Source: Marivita lacus (GTDB lineage Bacteria; Pseudomonadota; Alphaproteobacteria; Rhodobacterales; Rhodobacteraceae). From it: a stretch of 64,000 nt of DNA. Below are positions 57,001 to 64,000 of the stretch, piece after piece. Numbering within the stretch: position 1 is the first letter of the stretch; each line of letters opens with the position of its first letter. Location: contig NZ_BMFC01000005.1 in the NCBI RefSeq assembly GCF_014637725.1, positions 174,844-238,843 of the forward strand, read 5' to 3'. Below the pieces are notes generated by a model. It was given only the letters and a program-made list of their open reading frames with translations, made no database searches and was not told the DNA's origin. Made by a program: the position numbers and the translations under genes.

Positions 57001-57113
57001 GGCAATTCGCGCACGGGCATGCGCATCAGACCTGCGATCCCCAGAACGACGATCAGGATGGACATCACCGTGGCAAACACGGGGCGGCGGATGCAGAGAT
57101 CGGGAAGGGTCAT
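54054..57113 (-). CDS. RND multidrug efflux pump, AcrB/MexF type (locus 3)
   Basis: A 1019-residue hydrophobe/amphiphile-efflux pump. The classic proton-relay residues are intact: GLVVDDAIVVLEN in TM4 near residue 400 (two aspartates) and LIGLMAKNGILIVEF in TM10 (lysine). The porter loop has GAGPGVVDSELATVIEGAI, and the end shows typical TM11-12. It overlaps the adaptor gene by 4 bp (ATGA). It most likely exports diverse lipophilic compounds with an outer-membrane channel encoded elsewhere. Confidence 0.94.
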   Translation of the reverse strand: MTLPDLCIRRPVFATVMSILIVVLGIAGLMRMPVRELPDTTTAQVTVSVAYVGAGPGVVDSELATVIEGAISTVAGIDRISTESELGGLRTVITFRQGRDVDQAASDVRAAVQSVSDDLPEEAEEPQVEKNDSQGDPIIWMTMTSDNMSATELTDYADRFVTDRLETLTGVAAVQIYGDRPYAMRVWLDPDAMAARGVTANEVAGALRSNNLELPAGQIESNSRTYLLRTETRLSSVESFQDLIVTNTASGQITLGDVARIEIGTEDDDSMFRSNRETAIGLGVLRQSSANTLTISNAIQTEVEDIQSGLPGGTSLQITSDDADFIRDSIRQVLTTLAISVAVVVSVIFLFLTSVRATIVPAVTIPIALVGACAGIAVAGFSINILTLFALILAIGLVVDDAIVVLENIQRRVEEGDDPKEAARAGANQVFFAVVSTSAVLISVFVPLSFLEGEIGKLFREFGVTLAIAVALSTFVALSLCPVIASRVLKQGMNSGRFSKAVTSATDSMARGYQSLLTRAIQVPIITLAIAAAISGMSWTLYQQLPSQLTPNEDRGIFFVSIQAPAGSALGLTDVAVQQVEDLIMPYREEGTVEDVISIVGQYGETGRAFVVATMSLWDEREMGPRDVLSELRPKFAEITLANVRSFAPSGLDAGGGSGLEVIVTAPSFDQAADYSAQLERALRNNSDIVGVRRAYDVNTPGYDIEVNRALAREIGVDARAISDAMRTFFASAEVTEFISQDRQYPVILQAPDDRRAAADDLRGINVRARNGELVPLDGLVTLERRASVAAFNRFNRQPSVEISASLADGVDLGSAIATVEEIADDLPSQMQIFYSGQAESFQETSGGIATTFALALLVVFLVLAAQFESFVQPVVILLSVPLAVAGALLTLFVLGEAVNIYTQVGMVMLIGLMAKNGILIVEFANQLREDGYAVRDAVIEASTVRLRPIVMTVLSTVLGAVPLVLSSGAGAESRFSIGLVIIGGFLAASILTLFLTPVLYDLMQWDREREEDAEENPA

Positions 57114-58195
57114 TCCAAACCCTCCCGCGCGACATCTTCGTCAATCTCGACGGGTGCGCCATCGGACAGCTGATCCCAACCCGCGATCACCACGCGCGAG
57201 TCCATGTCCAGACCATCCCGCACTTCGGTCAGCGGACCCAGCGATGTACCGACCTCGATATCGGTGCGCGCGGCGGTGCCATCGGTCACGGTGTAGACAT
57301 AGGTGGCCAGCCCTTCGCTGATGATCGCGTCGTCGGGAATGGCCATGCCTTCGGATGAGCCGAGCACGAGGCGCGAATTCGCAAACATGCCGCCAACAAG
57401 CAGTCCGTCGGAATTGTCGACCTCGGCGCGGATCTCAAAGCTGCGGGTGCCCAGATCGATCTCGGGCGCGCGCAGGGTCACGCGCCCCTCAAAAGTCTCG
57501 TCCGGAAAGGCGGGTGTCCTGATTTCAAGCGTCTGACCGGGTGTCACACGTTCGAAATACCGCTCGGGCAGGGTCACCGACACCTCGATCATCGACAGAT
57601 CGGACAACCGTGTCACGGTTTCGCTGCCGTTCAGAAACGTGCCCTTTTCTGTGTCGATCACACCCAGTGTGCCTCCGAAGGGCGCGTTGACAGCGCGGTC
57701 CTCCAGCGCAGCTTGCGCCCTCATCAGCACAGCCTCGGCACGAAGGAATGCAGCACGCGCTTCTTCAAGCCGGGCCTCTGCTGCGGCGTTTGTCTCCTCC
57801 AGACGTTCGAACCGGCGATACTCCTGCTCGGCTTCGCTCAGTGTCGCTTCGGCCTCTGCCACAGCTGCACGTTCGGCGCGGTCGTCAAGCTGGATCAACA
57901 GATCGCCTTCGGACACCTGTTGTCCCGACGACACCGGCACCTCCGTGACACGTCCGGCGACATCGGGAACGATCTGCACCGCGCGCACCGGGCGCAGCGT
58001 GCCGACCGCCGAGACATCGTCTTCGATTGTCCGCATCTCCGGCATGGCTATGCCCACGCGCGTCGCTTGTCGCCCGCTCTCTTGCTCGGACGAATCCTCG
58101 CTCCAGGAGACAAGCGCTTCTGTTCCCAACACTCCGGCTGCTACAAAGGCCGCTACGAGACAGACGGCGATGACGTATTTTAAAACTGTGCTCAA
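57110..58195 (-). CDS. RND periplasmic adaptor protein, locus 3
   Basis: A 361-residue adaptor with an N-terminal TM (YVIAVCLVAAFVAAGVLG) and lipoyl halves (AGRVTEVPVSSGQQVSEGDLLIQL and APFGGTLGVIDTEKGTFLNG) flanking a coiled-coil hairpin (about residues 110-160), then beta-barrel and membrane-proximal parts. It is the first gene of the two-gene operon with the pump. No dedicated regulator gene adjoins, in contrast to the other two RND loci. Confidence 0.92.
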   Translation of the reverse strand: MSTVLKYVIAVCLVAAFVAAGVLGTEALVSWSEDSSEQESGRQATRVGIAMPEMRTIEDDVSAVGTLRPVRAVQIVPDVAGRVTEVPVSSGQQVSEGDLLIQLDDRAERAAVAEAEATLSEAEQEYRRFERLEETNAAAEARLEEARAAFLRAEAVLMRAQAALEDRAVNAPFGGTLGVIDTEKGTFLNGSETVTRLSDLSMIEVSVTLPERYFERVTPGQTLEIRTPAFPDETFEGRVTLRAPEIDLGTRSFEIRAEVDNSDGLLVGGMFANSRLVLGSSEGMAIPDDAIISEGLATYVYTVTDGTAARTDIEVGTSLGPLTEVRDGLDMDSRVVIAGWDQLSDGAPVEIDEDVAREGLE

Positions 58196-58349
58196 GGGAC
58201 ACCTTTCGAAATTGGTCCCGTTTGACGTAGGGCTTCGACAGTCTGATCAACGTCACCGGAACGCCCAAACCGCGATTTCCACGCGGCCTGTGCGGTGTAA
58301 CGCCCTGTATTGACTAAAGGTTTCGCGCCAGTCCCCGTGGGATCAGCTT

Positions 58350-58371
58350 TGCATCAGAATAACTTGATGCA
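58350..58371. promoter_or_regulatory. Inverted repeat upstream of RND locus 3
   Basis: TGCATCA and TGATGCA arms (7 bp, perfect) flank an 8-bp centre, about 155 bp upstream of the adaptor start. It lies between the end of the spermidine-synthase-like gene and the efflux promoter region. It could be an operator or a terminator of the upstream gene, though no U run follows. Confidence 0.3.
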
Positions 58372-58437
58372 TCCATCTGCTGGGCACATGCGTTAAGCAC
58401 GATCACCGTACTTCGTCGCGCCCGTCCGTTCGCTGGT

Positions 58438-59913
58438 CTAGCGGTGGCCAACCCAGCCGCGATCATCGGTAAACGCGCGTCCCGCATGGATGCTCACGGT
58501 CTCATAGCCGGTCGGGAGGTCTGTAAGCCGCGCGAAAGGTTCATCCGACGCCGCCAGCACGATATTCGCCCGCCCGCGCATGCTGACCGGACCCTGAACT
58601 GCGTCGACATAGGGGTAAAGGTCGCTCAGGATCGCATGGATGCCTCGGGCCAGATGCCCGTCCGGCACGTCGATGAGGTTCACATAGACCGGCCCATCGA
58701 CGATGGCCTTGAGGCGCGCATAGGTCTCCATCGTGGCAAGATGCGCGGGAACCGATCCGGAGGAAAACGCATCCATCACCACGGCGTCGAACCTGCGGTC
58801 GGTCTCGTTCAGAAAGACCCGACCATCGGCATGAACGATGCCCAACCGGCCATCCCCGTCACGGCGACCGGATTTTGCATCATATCCCACCCGTTCGATC
58901 ATCGCCCCGGCCCAGGGCAGGTGCGCGCGCACCACATGCGTGATCAGCGGATCGATCTCCACCGCGACGACCTCCGCCGAAGGGCGCGTTTCCAAGAGCC
59001 TGGTCGGGAGCGTGTACCCACCCCCGCCGATGAACAGAACCGCGGGGTCAGGCCCCAGATCGCGATCCATGCGCGCCCAAATCCATTGTGCGTAGGGCAT
59101 CGCAAGGCTGCGCGATGCGCGGGCGGTCTGATTGTCCGGCACGGCCCGTTCCGCCGCCTGTTGCGTTCGGTCGCTATACAGAAACACCGTGCTGCCCTGG
59201 TTCACGAGGTCAATGCAGGACAGCCCGGATTCGTAGCGGCACACCGGACCGCTGGCAAAGCTGAGCAAGACAACAAGCCCTGCAACCCCAAGCAATGGCC
59301 TCGGATTGGCCGTCTCGTCCGTGCCATCACCGCTCGGGGGTTGCCCTTTGATGAACGGAACACAGAGAAGCGCGGCGATCCCGCATCCCGCGAAAGTGGC
59401 AACCGATCCGAAAAGCGGAAGCGCCACAAACCCGGCAAGGATCGCACCGACGATTGCGCCGAACGAACCTGCCGCCAGAACCAGCCCGAGCGACGATCCC
59501 TCCCGGCCCGGTCGCGCCTCGACGGCCAGTTTGGCCAGCAGGGGCGAGGGCAATGTCACAAGCACGGAGGCTGGAAAAAAGGCGAGGAACACCGCCAGAA
59601 ACATCCCGCCAGTGTCCCGCGCGCCCATGGCATAGATCAGGCCAAGCACGCTGGGCGACAGCGCCATGATGATCGCCGTTGCGATGAGCGCGTTTCGAAC
59701 CGACCTGACCGCTCGGTCACGCTCCTGCTCTGCGACAAGCCCCCCAAGCGCACTTCCCAGCGAAAACCCCGCCAGAATGGTCGCGATCACCGTTGTCCAT
59801 GTCAGCAACGAGGTGCCGAAGAACGGAGCGAGCACACGCCCGGCGGCAATTTCGTAGGTCAGGCCCAGGGCAGACAAAACGAGGATCAGGCTGATCGTGA
59901 TCCAGAACTGCAA
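58438..59913 (-). CDS. Membrane-anchored spermidine-synthase-like protein
   Basis: A 491-residue reading with an N-terminal membrane half of about eight to nine TM segments (starting FWITISLILVLSALGLTYEI) and a C-terminal Rossmann half like spermidine synthase: VLFIGGGGYTLPTRLLE, VVAVEIDPLITHVV and FDAVVMDAFSSGSVPAHL. Such fusions are widespread and only assumed to make or modify polyamines. I chose a TTG start at 59913 with GGAG eight bases upstream. The frame stays open for about 190 further codons upstream, but that part is polar, GC-driven and without family features. Confidence 0.75.
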   Translation of the reverse strand: MQFWITISLILVLSALGLTYEIAAGRVLAPFFGTSLLTWTTVIATILAGFSLGSALGGLVAEQERDRAVRSVRNALIATAIIMALSPSVLGLIYAMGARDTGGMFLAVFLAFFPASVLVTLPSPLLAKLAVEARPGREGSSLGLVLAAGSFGAIVGAILAGFVALPLFGSVATFAGCGIAALLCVPFIKGQPPSGDGTDETANPRPLLGVAGLVVLLSFASGPVCRYESGLSCIDLVNQGSTVFLYSDRTQQAAERAVPDNQTARASRSLAMPYAQWIWARMDRDLGPDPAVLFIGGGGYTLPTRLLETRPSAEVVAVEIDPLITHVVRAHLPWAGAMIERVGYDAKSGRRDGDGRLGIVHADGRVFLNETDRRFDAVVMDAFSSGSVPAHLATMETYARLKAIVDGPVYVNLIDVPDGHLARGIHAILSDLYPYVDAVQGPVSMRGRANIVLAASDEPFARLTDLPTGYETVSIHAGRAFTDDRGWVGHR

Positions 59914-60280
59914 AACAGTGTCTCCGTCGATTGCTTGGATGGAGTGCCTGTCCTGCCATGTTTTCAGGGCAAGTGCCACGCACGATCCCGCAATTGCAGA
60001 TATCAAGGCGAATCCTTGTCTACCGGACGACGCGGCGACAATTGCGAGTGCCCTCCGAAACGCCGCATTATCGACACCAGAGAACGGTGCCCCAGTACGG
60101 TGCTGTGGAGGAGATCCGACCAGGAGAATCCAGCCGCCAGGAGATTTGCAAGATTGGTCGCTCGAACCCAGTGGGCAACGCGTCGGTAAAACGTGCCTGC
60201 GCTGCATCGCAAAGGCTTGGTACGGAGTGCCGGAACCGGGTTCGGGACTTGTAGGGACGGCAAGATCGCCCGGGCGCAAA
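59914..60280. other. Stretch without a supported gene
   Basis: The minus-strand frame of the spermidine-synthase-like gene stays open across these bases. A short hydrophobic segment (GFALISAIAGSCVALAL, about 59960-60010) leaves some chance that translation starts further upstream than I chose. Nothing else is recognisable. Confidence 0.45.
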
Positions 60281-60535
60281 CTACGTCTTGTCCTTTTGCT
60301 CGTCCTCGGCCTCTTCAGTCTTGCTTTCGGGATCGTTGTAGTCTGCGGGATCGAAATCTCCGGGGTCATAAGCCTCTTCGCCCTCGGCGATTCCGGTGAC
60401 ATGGGTTGTCCCGCTCTCTTCGTCGTAGACAAGCCCGTACGTCGCACGGCCCTCGGATTTGTACCGCAGATACTCGTGGATGCCCGCAAAGACGAAGGCT
60501 ATCGCGAAAGGCAGGATGATCAGAAAGGCAATCAT
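60281..60535 (-). CDS. Small single-TM protein of unknown function
   Basis: An 84-residue reading with one N-terminal TM (MIAFLIILPFAIAFVFAGIHEYL), a short basic stretch, then a long acidic tail rich in aspartate and glutamate (GEEAYDPGDFDPADYNDPES...). The strong AAGGAG is 19 bp from the ATG, so the true start may be a few codons further upstream at a non-ATG codon. I recognise no family. The tail would face the cytoplasm, judged from the basic residues after the TM. Confidence 0.6.
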   Translation of the reverse strand: MIAFLIILPFAIAFVFAGIHEYLRYKSEGRATYGLVYDEESGTTHVTGIAEGEEAYDPGDFDPADYNDPESKTEEAEDEQKDKT

Positions 60536-60800
60536 TTGAGCGTCGATGGGAATGCTCCTTTTCGGTCGAATTTTGGGGGTTTGACGGGTATAACGCAAAG
60601 GGGATGCCTTTTGATCCCCGGATCCCAAGATTTTGCGCAGGACCGGGTGCTGCCAATACCAGATGAACCGCCCATTCCGCGCTCATATGCCTTCGAACCG
60701 AACCCAGTGCCTTGATCGCTTCAGGCCGCTCTGCCCGGCAGCCCAGTGCGTGGAACCCCGCCTCCCGCTCGAAAGTTAAGTCGCAAGCGAGAGCCGCCTT

Positions 60801-61242
60801 GCCACGACCGTTTCAATCGCCATCGTCCTGACCGTCGCGTTCATTCTGTTCGTCAACGGCTGGCTGAAACCCGACCTGATCGCGATGCTCGTGCCGGTCA
60901 GCCTCGTATTCAGCCAGGTCATCGAACCGGCCCAGGCGTTTGCCGGGTTCTCCATCTTTGCGTCATCATGATCGCCGGGCTGATGGTGATTGGAGAGGGG
61001 CTGGAAAAGACGGGCGTGGTGAAATGGGTCGCCACCCAACGCGCCCGCGCGATCTAGAAACGCCACGGTCGGCTGGTCTTCGTCAACACCGCCGTTCCCG
61101 GTGTGCTGTCCGGCTTTCTCAACATCATCGCCGCCGCTTCGCTCTTCATCCCGGTCATCCTGCGCCTGTGCAAGCAGATGAAGGTGCCGCAGTCTACAAT
61201 CCTCATGCCGATGGCCTCGTTCCGGTGCTCTGGCCGCTCTAG
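60801..61242 (+). pseudogene. Broken SLC13-type permease gene
   Basis: From 60804 the frame reads VSIAIVLTVAFILFVNGWL then KPDLIAMLVPVSLVFSQ, the start of SLC13/ArsB-like permeases (a TM followed by RPDLVALLV). It stops in TGA near 60970. The next frame continues with GLMVIGEGLEKTGVVKWVA, has a TAG, then NTAVPGVLSGFLNIIAAASLF and MKVPQSTILMPMASF, which are later conserved blocks. Frameshift, stops and a missing C-terminal half show that it is decayed. Confidence 0.8.
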
Positions 61243-61263
61243 CGTCTGGAGCGTGCCACGACG

Positions 61264-63195
61264 TCAGGCAGATGGCGCAGGCAAGAATATCTCGTCAAGG
61301 AATTCTGCCAGCGCGTCCGTATCCTCCAAGGGCAGGATATGAGCGATGTATTGATCGGGTCGAACGACGATCATGCAGCCGCTCTCCCGGTCGATCCCGC
61401 GCATGTCAAAGATGTCCTGACCGCCCCTGTGATCGACACAGAACACCTTTTCGAAATCCCGCAGGCCGTAGCGCCCCTTGGCCGGGCGCAGGAGGCTCGG
61501 CATCGCTTCATAGCGCAGCGACTGGAAATCCTGTTGAAAGATGGCCCGCATGTCGATCTGCGCATCCATGTCCTGCCCTTTGCGCCGGACCCGCCGGATG
61601 GGTGAACGTTCATCTGTCTCGAGGAATCCGCACAACGCGTCCATTCCGCCCCCCGGCGCGCCTGTGTCCTCACGTCCGGCAAACGCATAGAACCGCCACC
61701 GCCCGTCAGCCTCGGCCACATGCCCCAACTGCATCGGCTTCGCATCGGCCAGCCGGATCACCGGGGCCGAATGAAACCGCTTGCCGACAATCTGACCTGT
61801 GGCCAGATCTTGCCGCGCCGCGCCAGAAGTCAGCACCGACGGCGCGTAGCGCACAGCCAGCCCGCCGGTGAATTCGAGGTTTTCGATGAACTGCCTCTGA
61901 AACCGGGGCATCGCGCTGTCATCCAACTCGGACTGGCCGGGCGGGGCGCTCATGATCCGCGCCCATGCGTGATCCGTCTCGACCAGCCGCTTGGCTTCGA
62001 GGTGCCGTTCGGCGGAATAGGTATGCAGCAGGCTCGCGTCCGAAAGCCCGGTCAGCACATGCGCCAGCTTCCAGCCAAGGTTGAACGTATCGCCCATCGA
62101 CACGTTCATCCCCTGACCGGCTTTTGGGCTGTGCGTGTGGCAGGCATCCCCTGCCGTGAACACGCGGGGCGTGCGGGTTGTGATCTCGGCGGCGGGCACA
62201 TCGTCGAACTTGTTGGTCAGCCTGTGGCCGATCTCGTAGACCGACCACCAGACCACCTCCTTCACGTCGATGCTGTAGGGCCGCAGGATCCGGTTCGCCG
62301 CTGCGATGATATGCTCGGCGGTCAGCTTGCGGTGCGACACGCGCTCCTCCGGGTTCAGCTTGTCCAGCTCCACATACATCCGGAACAGATACCCGCCCTC
62401 ACGCGGGATGATCAGGATATTGCCCTCCCGCGCAGACTGGATCAGGCACTTGCGGCGCAGGTCCGGGAAATCCGAATTGGCAAGGATGTCCATCACCCCC
62501 CAGGCCTGATGCGCTGCGTCACCCTCCAATATGCCACCGATCGCCTGCCGCACCGTGCTGCGCGCGCCGTCACACCCCACGACGTAATTCGCGTGCAACG
62601 TCACGGCGTCGCCCGCCTCACCATTGGCGTCCACGTGTTCCAGTGTCACGGTGACCGGGTGGTCATCACGTGTCGGATCGATATGCAGATCCCGCACCCG
62701 CAGCCCGTAATGTGGCTCCAGCCGGGTTGGCGCGTTCTTCATCACATCCAGAAACAGCTGATGAATCCGTGCCTGGTTGACGATGGTGTGGGGCATCTCG
62801 GATTGATCGTCCGCCACATCCTGCGTGATCCCGATGCGGTGGATATGGTCCGGATTGGACGGGGCAGGGCGCCAGAACGCCGTCTGGTTCACCCAATAGG
62901 CCTCGCGCTTGACGGTGTCGGCAAAACCGAAGGCCTGGAACATCTCCATTGACCGAACGCTCACACCATCCGCCTGCCCCTTTTCCATCGGGCCGGGCTT
63001 GGGCTCCACGATCATGGTCGAGATCTCGGGAAAGCCAGACAGCTGCGCCGCAAGGCACAGCCCCGCCGGACCGCAGCCCGCGATCAGCACATCGACCGTT
63101 TCGGGAAGGGCACCAGCCGAGGCAGCGACCCTGTCACCGGCTTGAGGCTTGATATTCGGATCACCCGGTCGGAACCCGTCGACATGATACTGCAT
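61264..63195 (-). CDS. FAD-dependent aromatic monooxygenase, 3-hydroxybenzoate 4-monooxygenase/phenol 2-monooxygenase type
   Basis: A 643-residue flavoprotein with the dinucleotide motif VLIAGCGPAGLCLA near residue 38, the substrate-side stretch VVGCDGARSTVRQAIGG, and FAD-binding FTAGDACHTHSPKAGQGMNVSMGDTFNLGW. A C-terminal thioredoxin-like dimer domain is present. The length fits MobA/phenol hydroxylases. The ATG at 63195 has GGAGGAAAG upstream, deciding this start against a longer frame. It likely hydroxylates a phenolic ring such as 3-hydroxybenzoate to protocatechuate, but no ring-cleavage gene is in the window. It is divergent from a MarR gene that probably controls it. Confidence 0.87.
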   Translation of the reverse strand: MQYHVDGFRPGDPNIKPQAGDRVAASAGALPETVDVLIAGCGPAGLCLAAQLSGFPEISTMIVEPKPGPMEKGQADGVSVRSMEMFQAFGFADTVKREAYWVNQTAFWRPAPSNPDHIHRIGITQDVADDQSEMPHTIVNQARIHQLFLDVMKNAPTRLEPHYGLRVRDLHIDPTRDDHPVTVTLEHVDANGEAGDAVTLHANYVVGCDGARSTVRQAIGGILEGDAAHQAWGVMDILANSDFPDLRRKCLIQSAREGNILIIPREGGYLFRMYVELDKLNPEERVSHRKLTAEHIIAAANRILRPYSIDVKEVVWWSVYEIGHRLTNKFDDVPAAEITTRTPRVFTAGDACHTHSPKAGQGMNVSMGDTFNLGWKLAHVLTGLSDASLLHTYSAERHLEAKRLVETDHAWARIMSAPPGQSELDDSAMPRFQRQFIENLEFTGGLAVRYAPSVLTSGAARQDLATGQIVGKRFHSAPVIRLADAKPMQLGHVAEADGRWRFYAFAGREDTGAPGGGMDALCGFLETDERSPIRRVRRKGQDMDAQIDMRAIFQQDFQSLRYEAMPSLLRPAKGRYGLRDFEKVFCVDHRGGQDIFDMRGIDRESGCMIVVRPDQYIAHILPLEDTDALAEFLDEIFLPAPSA

Positions 63196-63234
63196 GATCT
63201 TTCCTCCCGGCGGCGGTTCAGCACAGATGATAAC

Positions 63235-63276
63235 TATACATATCAATCGCACGACCGGATAAGTAAGTATACGTAT
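63235..63276. promoter_or_regulatory. Candidate MarR operators in the divergent region
   Basis: The 9-mer TATACATAT at 63235-63243 recurs as TATACGTAT at 63268-63276, 33 bp apart, in the short region between the monooxygenase and MarR genes. The stretch is strikingly AT-rich against its neighbours. The pair could be two regulator sites controlling both genes. Confidence 0.45.
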
Positions 63277-63345
63277 TTGTTCTTGCGTTTCCGCTTGAGA
63301 GATTTGAAACTGCCAAAAGGCGCCACAAAAGGGCAGGGCCGACAG

Positions 63346-63765
63346 GTGAACATCCTCGCAATGCCCGGACACGTGATCCGGCGGCTCAACCAGATGTCGA
63401 CACAAGTCTTTGCCGCGCGCATGCAGGAGGCGGGCGTCGATCTCACCCCGGTGCAATTCGCGGCGCTCGATGCGATTCGAGCTCATCCGGGTCTCGATCA
63501 GGCCAGCATCGCCGCAAGGATCGCCTATGATCGCGCCACGATCGGAGGCGTCATCGAACGCCTGCTGCAGAAAGGATATGTCCAACGCGTGGTCAGCGAT
63601 CGCGACCGCCGCGCGCGCGTGGTCACGCTGACAGACGCGGGCGAACAGGCCTACATTATGATTCTACCCGTGGTCGATGTTCTGCAGCACGACATCCTGT
63701 CGGGCCTCACGCAGGAAGAACGCCGCGTGTTCCTGTCGCTCGCAAACAAGGCGCTGGACCGTTGA
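63346..63765 (+). CDS. MarR-family regulator
   Basis: A 139-residue regulator read from GTG 63346, with AGGG seven bases upstream. An ATG at 63361 is the alternative. The winged helix includes LTPVQFAALDAIRAHPGLDQASIA, then YDRATIGGVIERLLQKGYVQRV and the wing DRDRRARVVTLTDAG, all typical of MarR. It is divergent from the aromatic monooxygenase gene, so it most likely represses it and is released by a phenolic ligand. Confidence 0.88.
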   Translation: MNILAMPGHVIRRLNQMSTQVFAARMQEAGVDLTPVQFAALDAIRAHPGLDQASIAARIAYDRATIGGVIERLLQKGYVQRVVSDRDRRARVVTLTDAGEQAYIMILPVVDVLQHDILSGLTQEERRVFLSLANKALDR

Positions 63766-63852
63766 AAGGCCTAGGACGACGCCACTGACTGGCCTCGAAA
63801 CCGGTCTGTACTGGCCATCCACAAAAAAATCGCCCGAGGGTGAAAAAAGTGC

Positions 63853-63883
63853 TTGCGGAGATCCGCACTGGGTTCTAGAACCC
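63853..63883 (+). promoter_or_regulatory. Strong promoter, probably of an rRNA operon beyond the window
   Basis: TTGCGG (63853-63858) is followed after exactly 17 bp by TAGAAC (63876-63881). The sequence just downstream, CCCTTCACCGGCGCTGCTGAGGCGGACGCGGG, resembles the leader of rrn operons in Rhodobacterales as I recall it. A perfect 14-bp palindrome GGGTTCTAGAACCC (63870-63883) overlaps the -10. The remaining 100 bp to the edge have no coding frame, in line with a leader RNA. Confidence 0.5.
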
Positions 63884-64000
63884 CCTTCACCGGCGCTGCT
63901 GAGGCGGACGCGGGGGCATTGGAAGGGTTGACGGGCTGAGGTTCGGTTGGTCTGGAAGGTGGATAATTCAGGGGTAAATGAGGGCGGCGCGCCGGTTAGT

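Noticed and set aside
1..64000. CRISPR arrays, prophage, toxin-antitoxin or biosynthetic clusters
   Set aside because: No regularly spaced repeats and no gene of these types was seen in reading the window.

Overview
The window looks like a chromosomal segment of a GC-rich alphaproteobacterium of the Rhodobacterales (Roseobacter/Rhodobacter group). The evidence is a complete bztABCD-type amino-acid importer behind what reads as the end of an ATP12-type F1-ATPase chaperone gene, an NDUFS4-like complex I accessory subunit, and protein sequences typical of that group throughout. I see no phage, plasmid, CRISPR or secretion locus. Nothing here clearly amounts to a new multi-gene system. The unusual content is in gene relics, small features and regulatory sites.

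Layout. 1-4.8 kb: ATP12 end, then bztABCD (glutamate/glutamine/aspartate/asparagine uptake) with a strong hairpin-plus-U signal between the binding protein and the permeases. 4.85-10.2 kb: a tightly coupled minus-strand cluster yidC - MOSC protein - engB/yihA - argB - ferredoxin-like protein - SixA-like phosphatase. 10.3-19.1 kb: a GGDEF-EAL protein with both active sites degenerate, ttcA, hrpB, a secreted protein, a zinc-ribbon protein, a 24-residue lipoprotein not found by ordinary ORF length cut-offs, a DUF305 protein and uvrB. 19.5-22.8 kb: complex I subunit, a large DUF6880-like protein, an AI-2E-family transporter.

22.9-27.9 kb is the first of three RND efflux loci: tetR - adaptor - pump, one minus-strand operon with a 33-bp palindrome at the tetR start. 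28-35 kb holds a relic of a bztA-like gene, then a dipeptidase gene followed by a five-gene Dpp/Opp-type peptide ABC transporter. Relics of an IS3-type transposase and a Crp/Fnr regulator follow. 35.4-38.8 kb is a six-PAS hybrid histidine kinase.

39.5-43.8 kb: GNAT acetyltransferase, secreted Cu/Zn superoxide dismutase, tRNA-Arg(UCU), a CPA2 antiporter and a GntP-type permease. 44.1-50.6 kb: second RND locus, with a TetR regulator whose inferred operator recurs in front of the adaptor gene, plus a short-chain dehydrogenase. 50.7-53.8 kb: a LysR relic and a NitT/TauT-type ABC importer. 54-58.2 kb: third RND locus, the only one keeping the full classic proton-relay residues.

58.4-64 kb: a membrane-anchored spermidine-synthase-like protein, a small one-TM protein, a broken SLC13-type permease, and a divergent MarR / 3-hydroxybenzoate 4-monooxygenase-like pair. 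The window ends in a strong promoter that looks like the leader of an rRNA operon beyond the edge.
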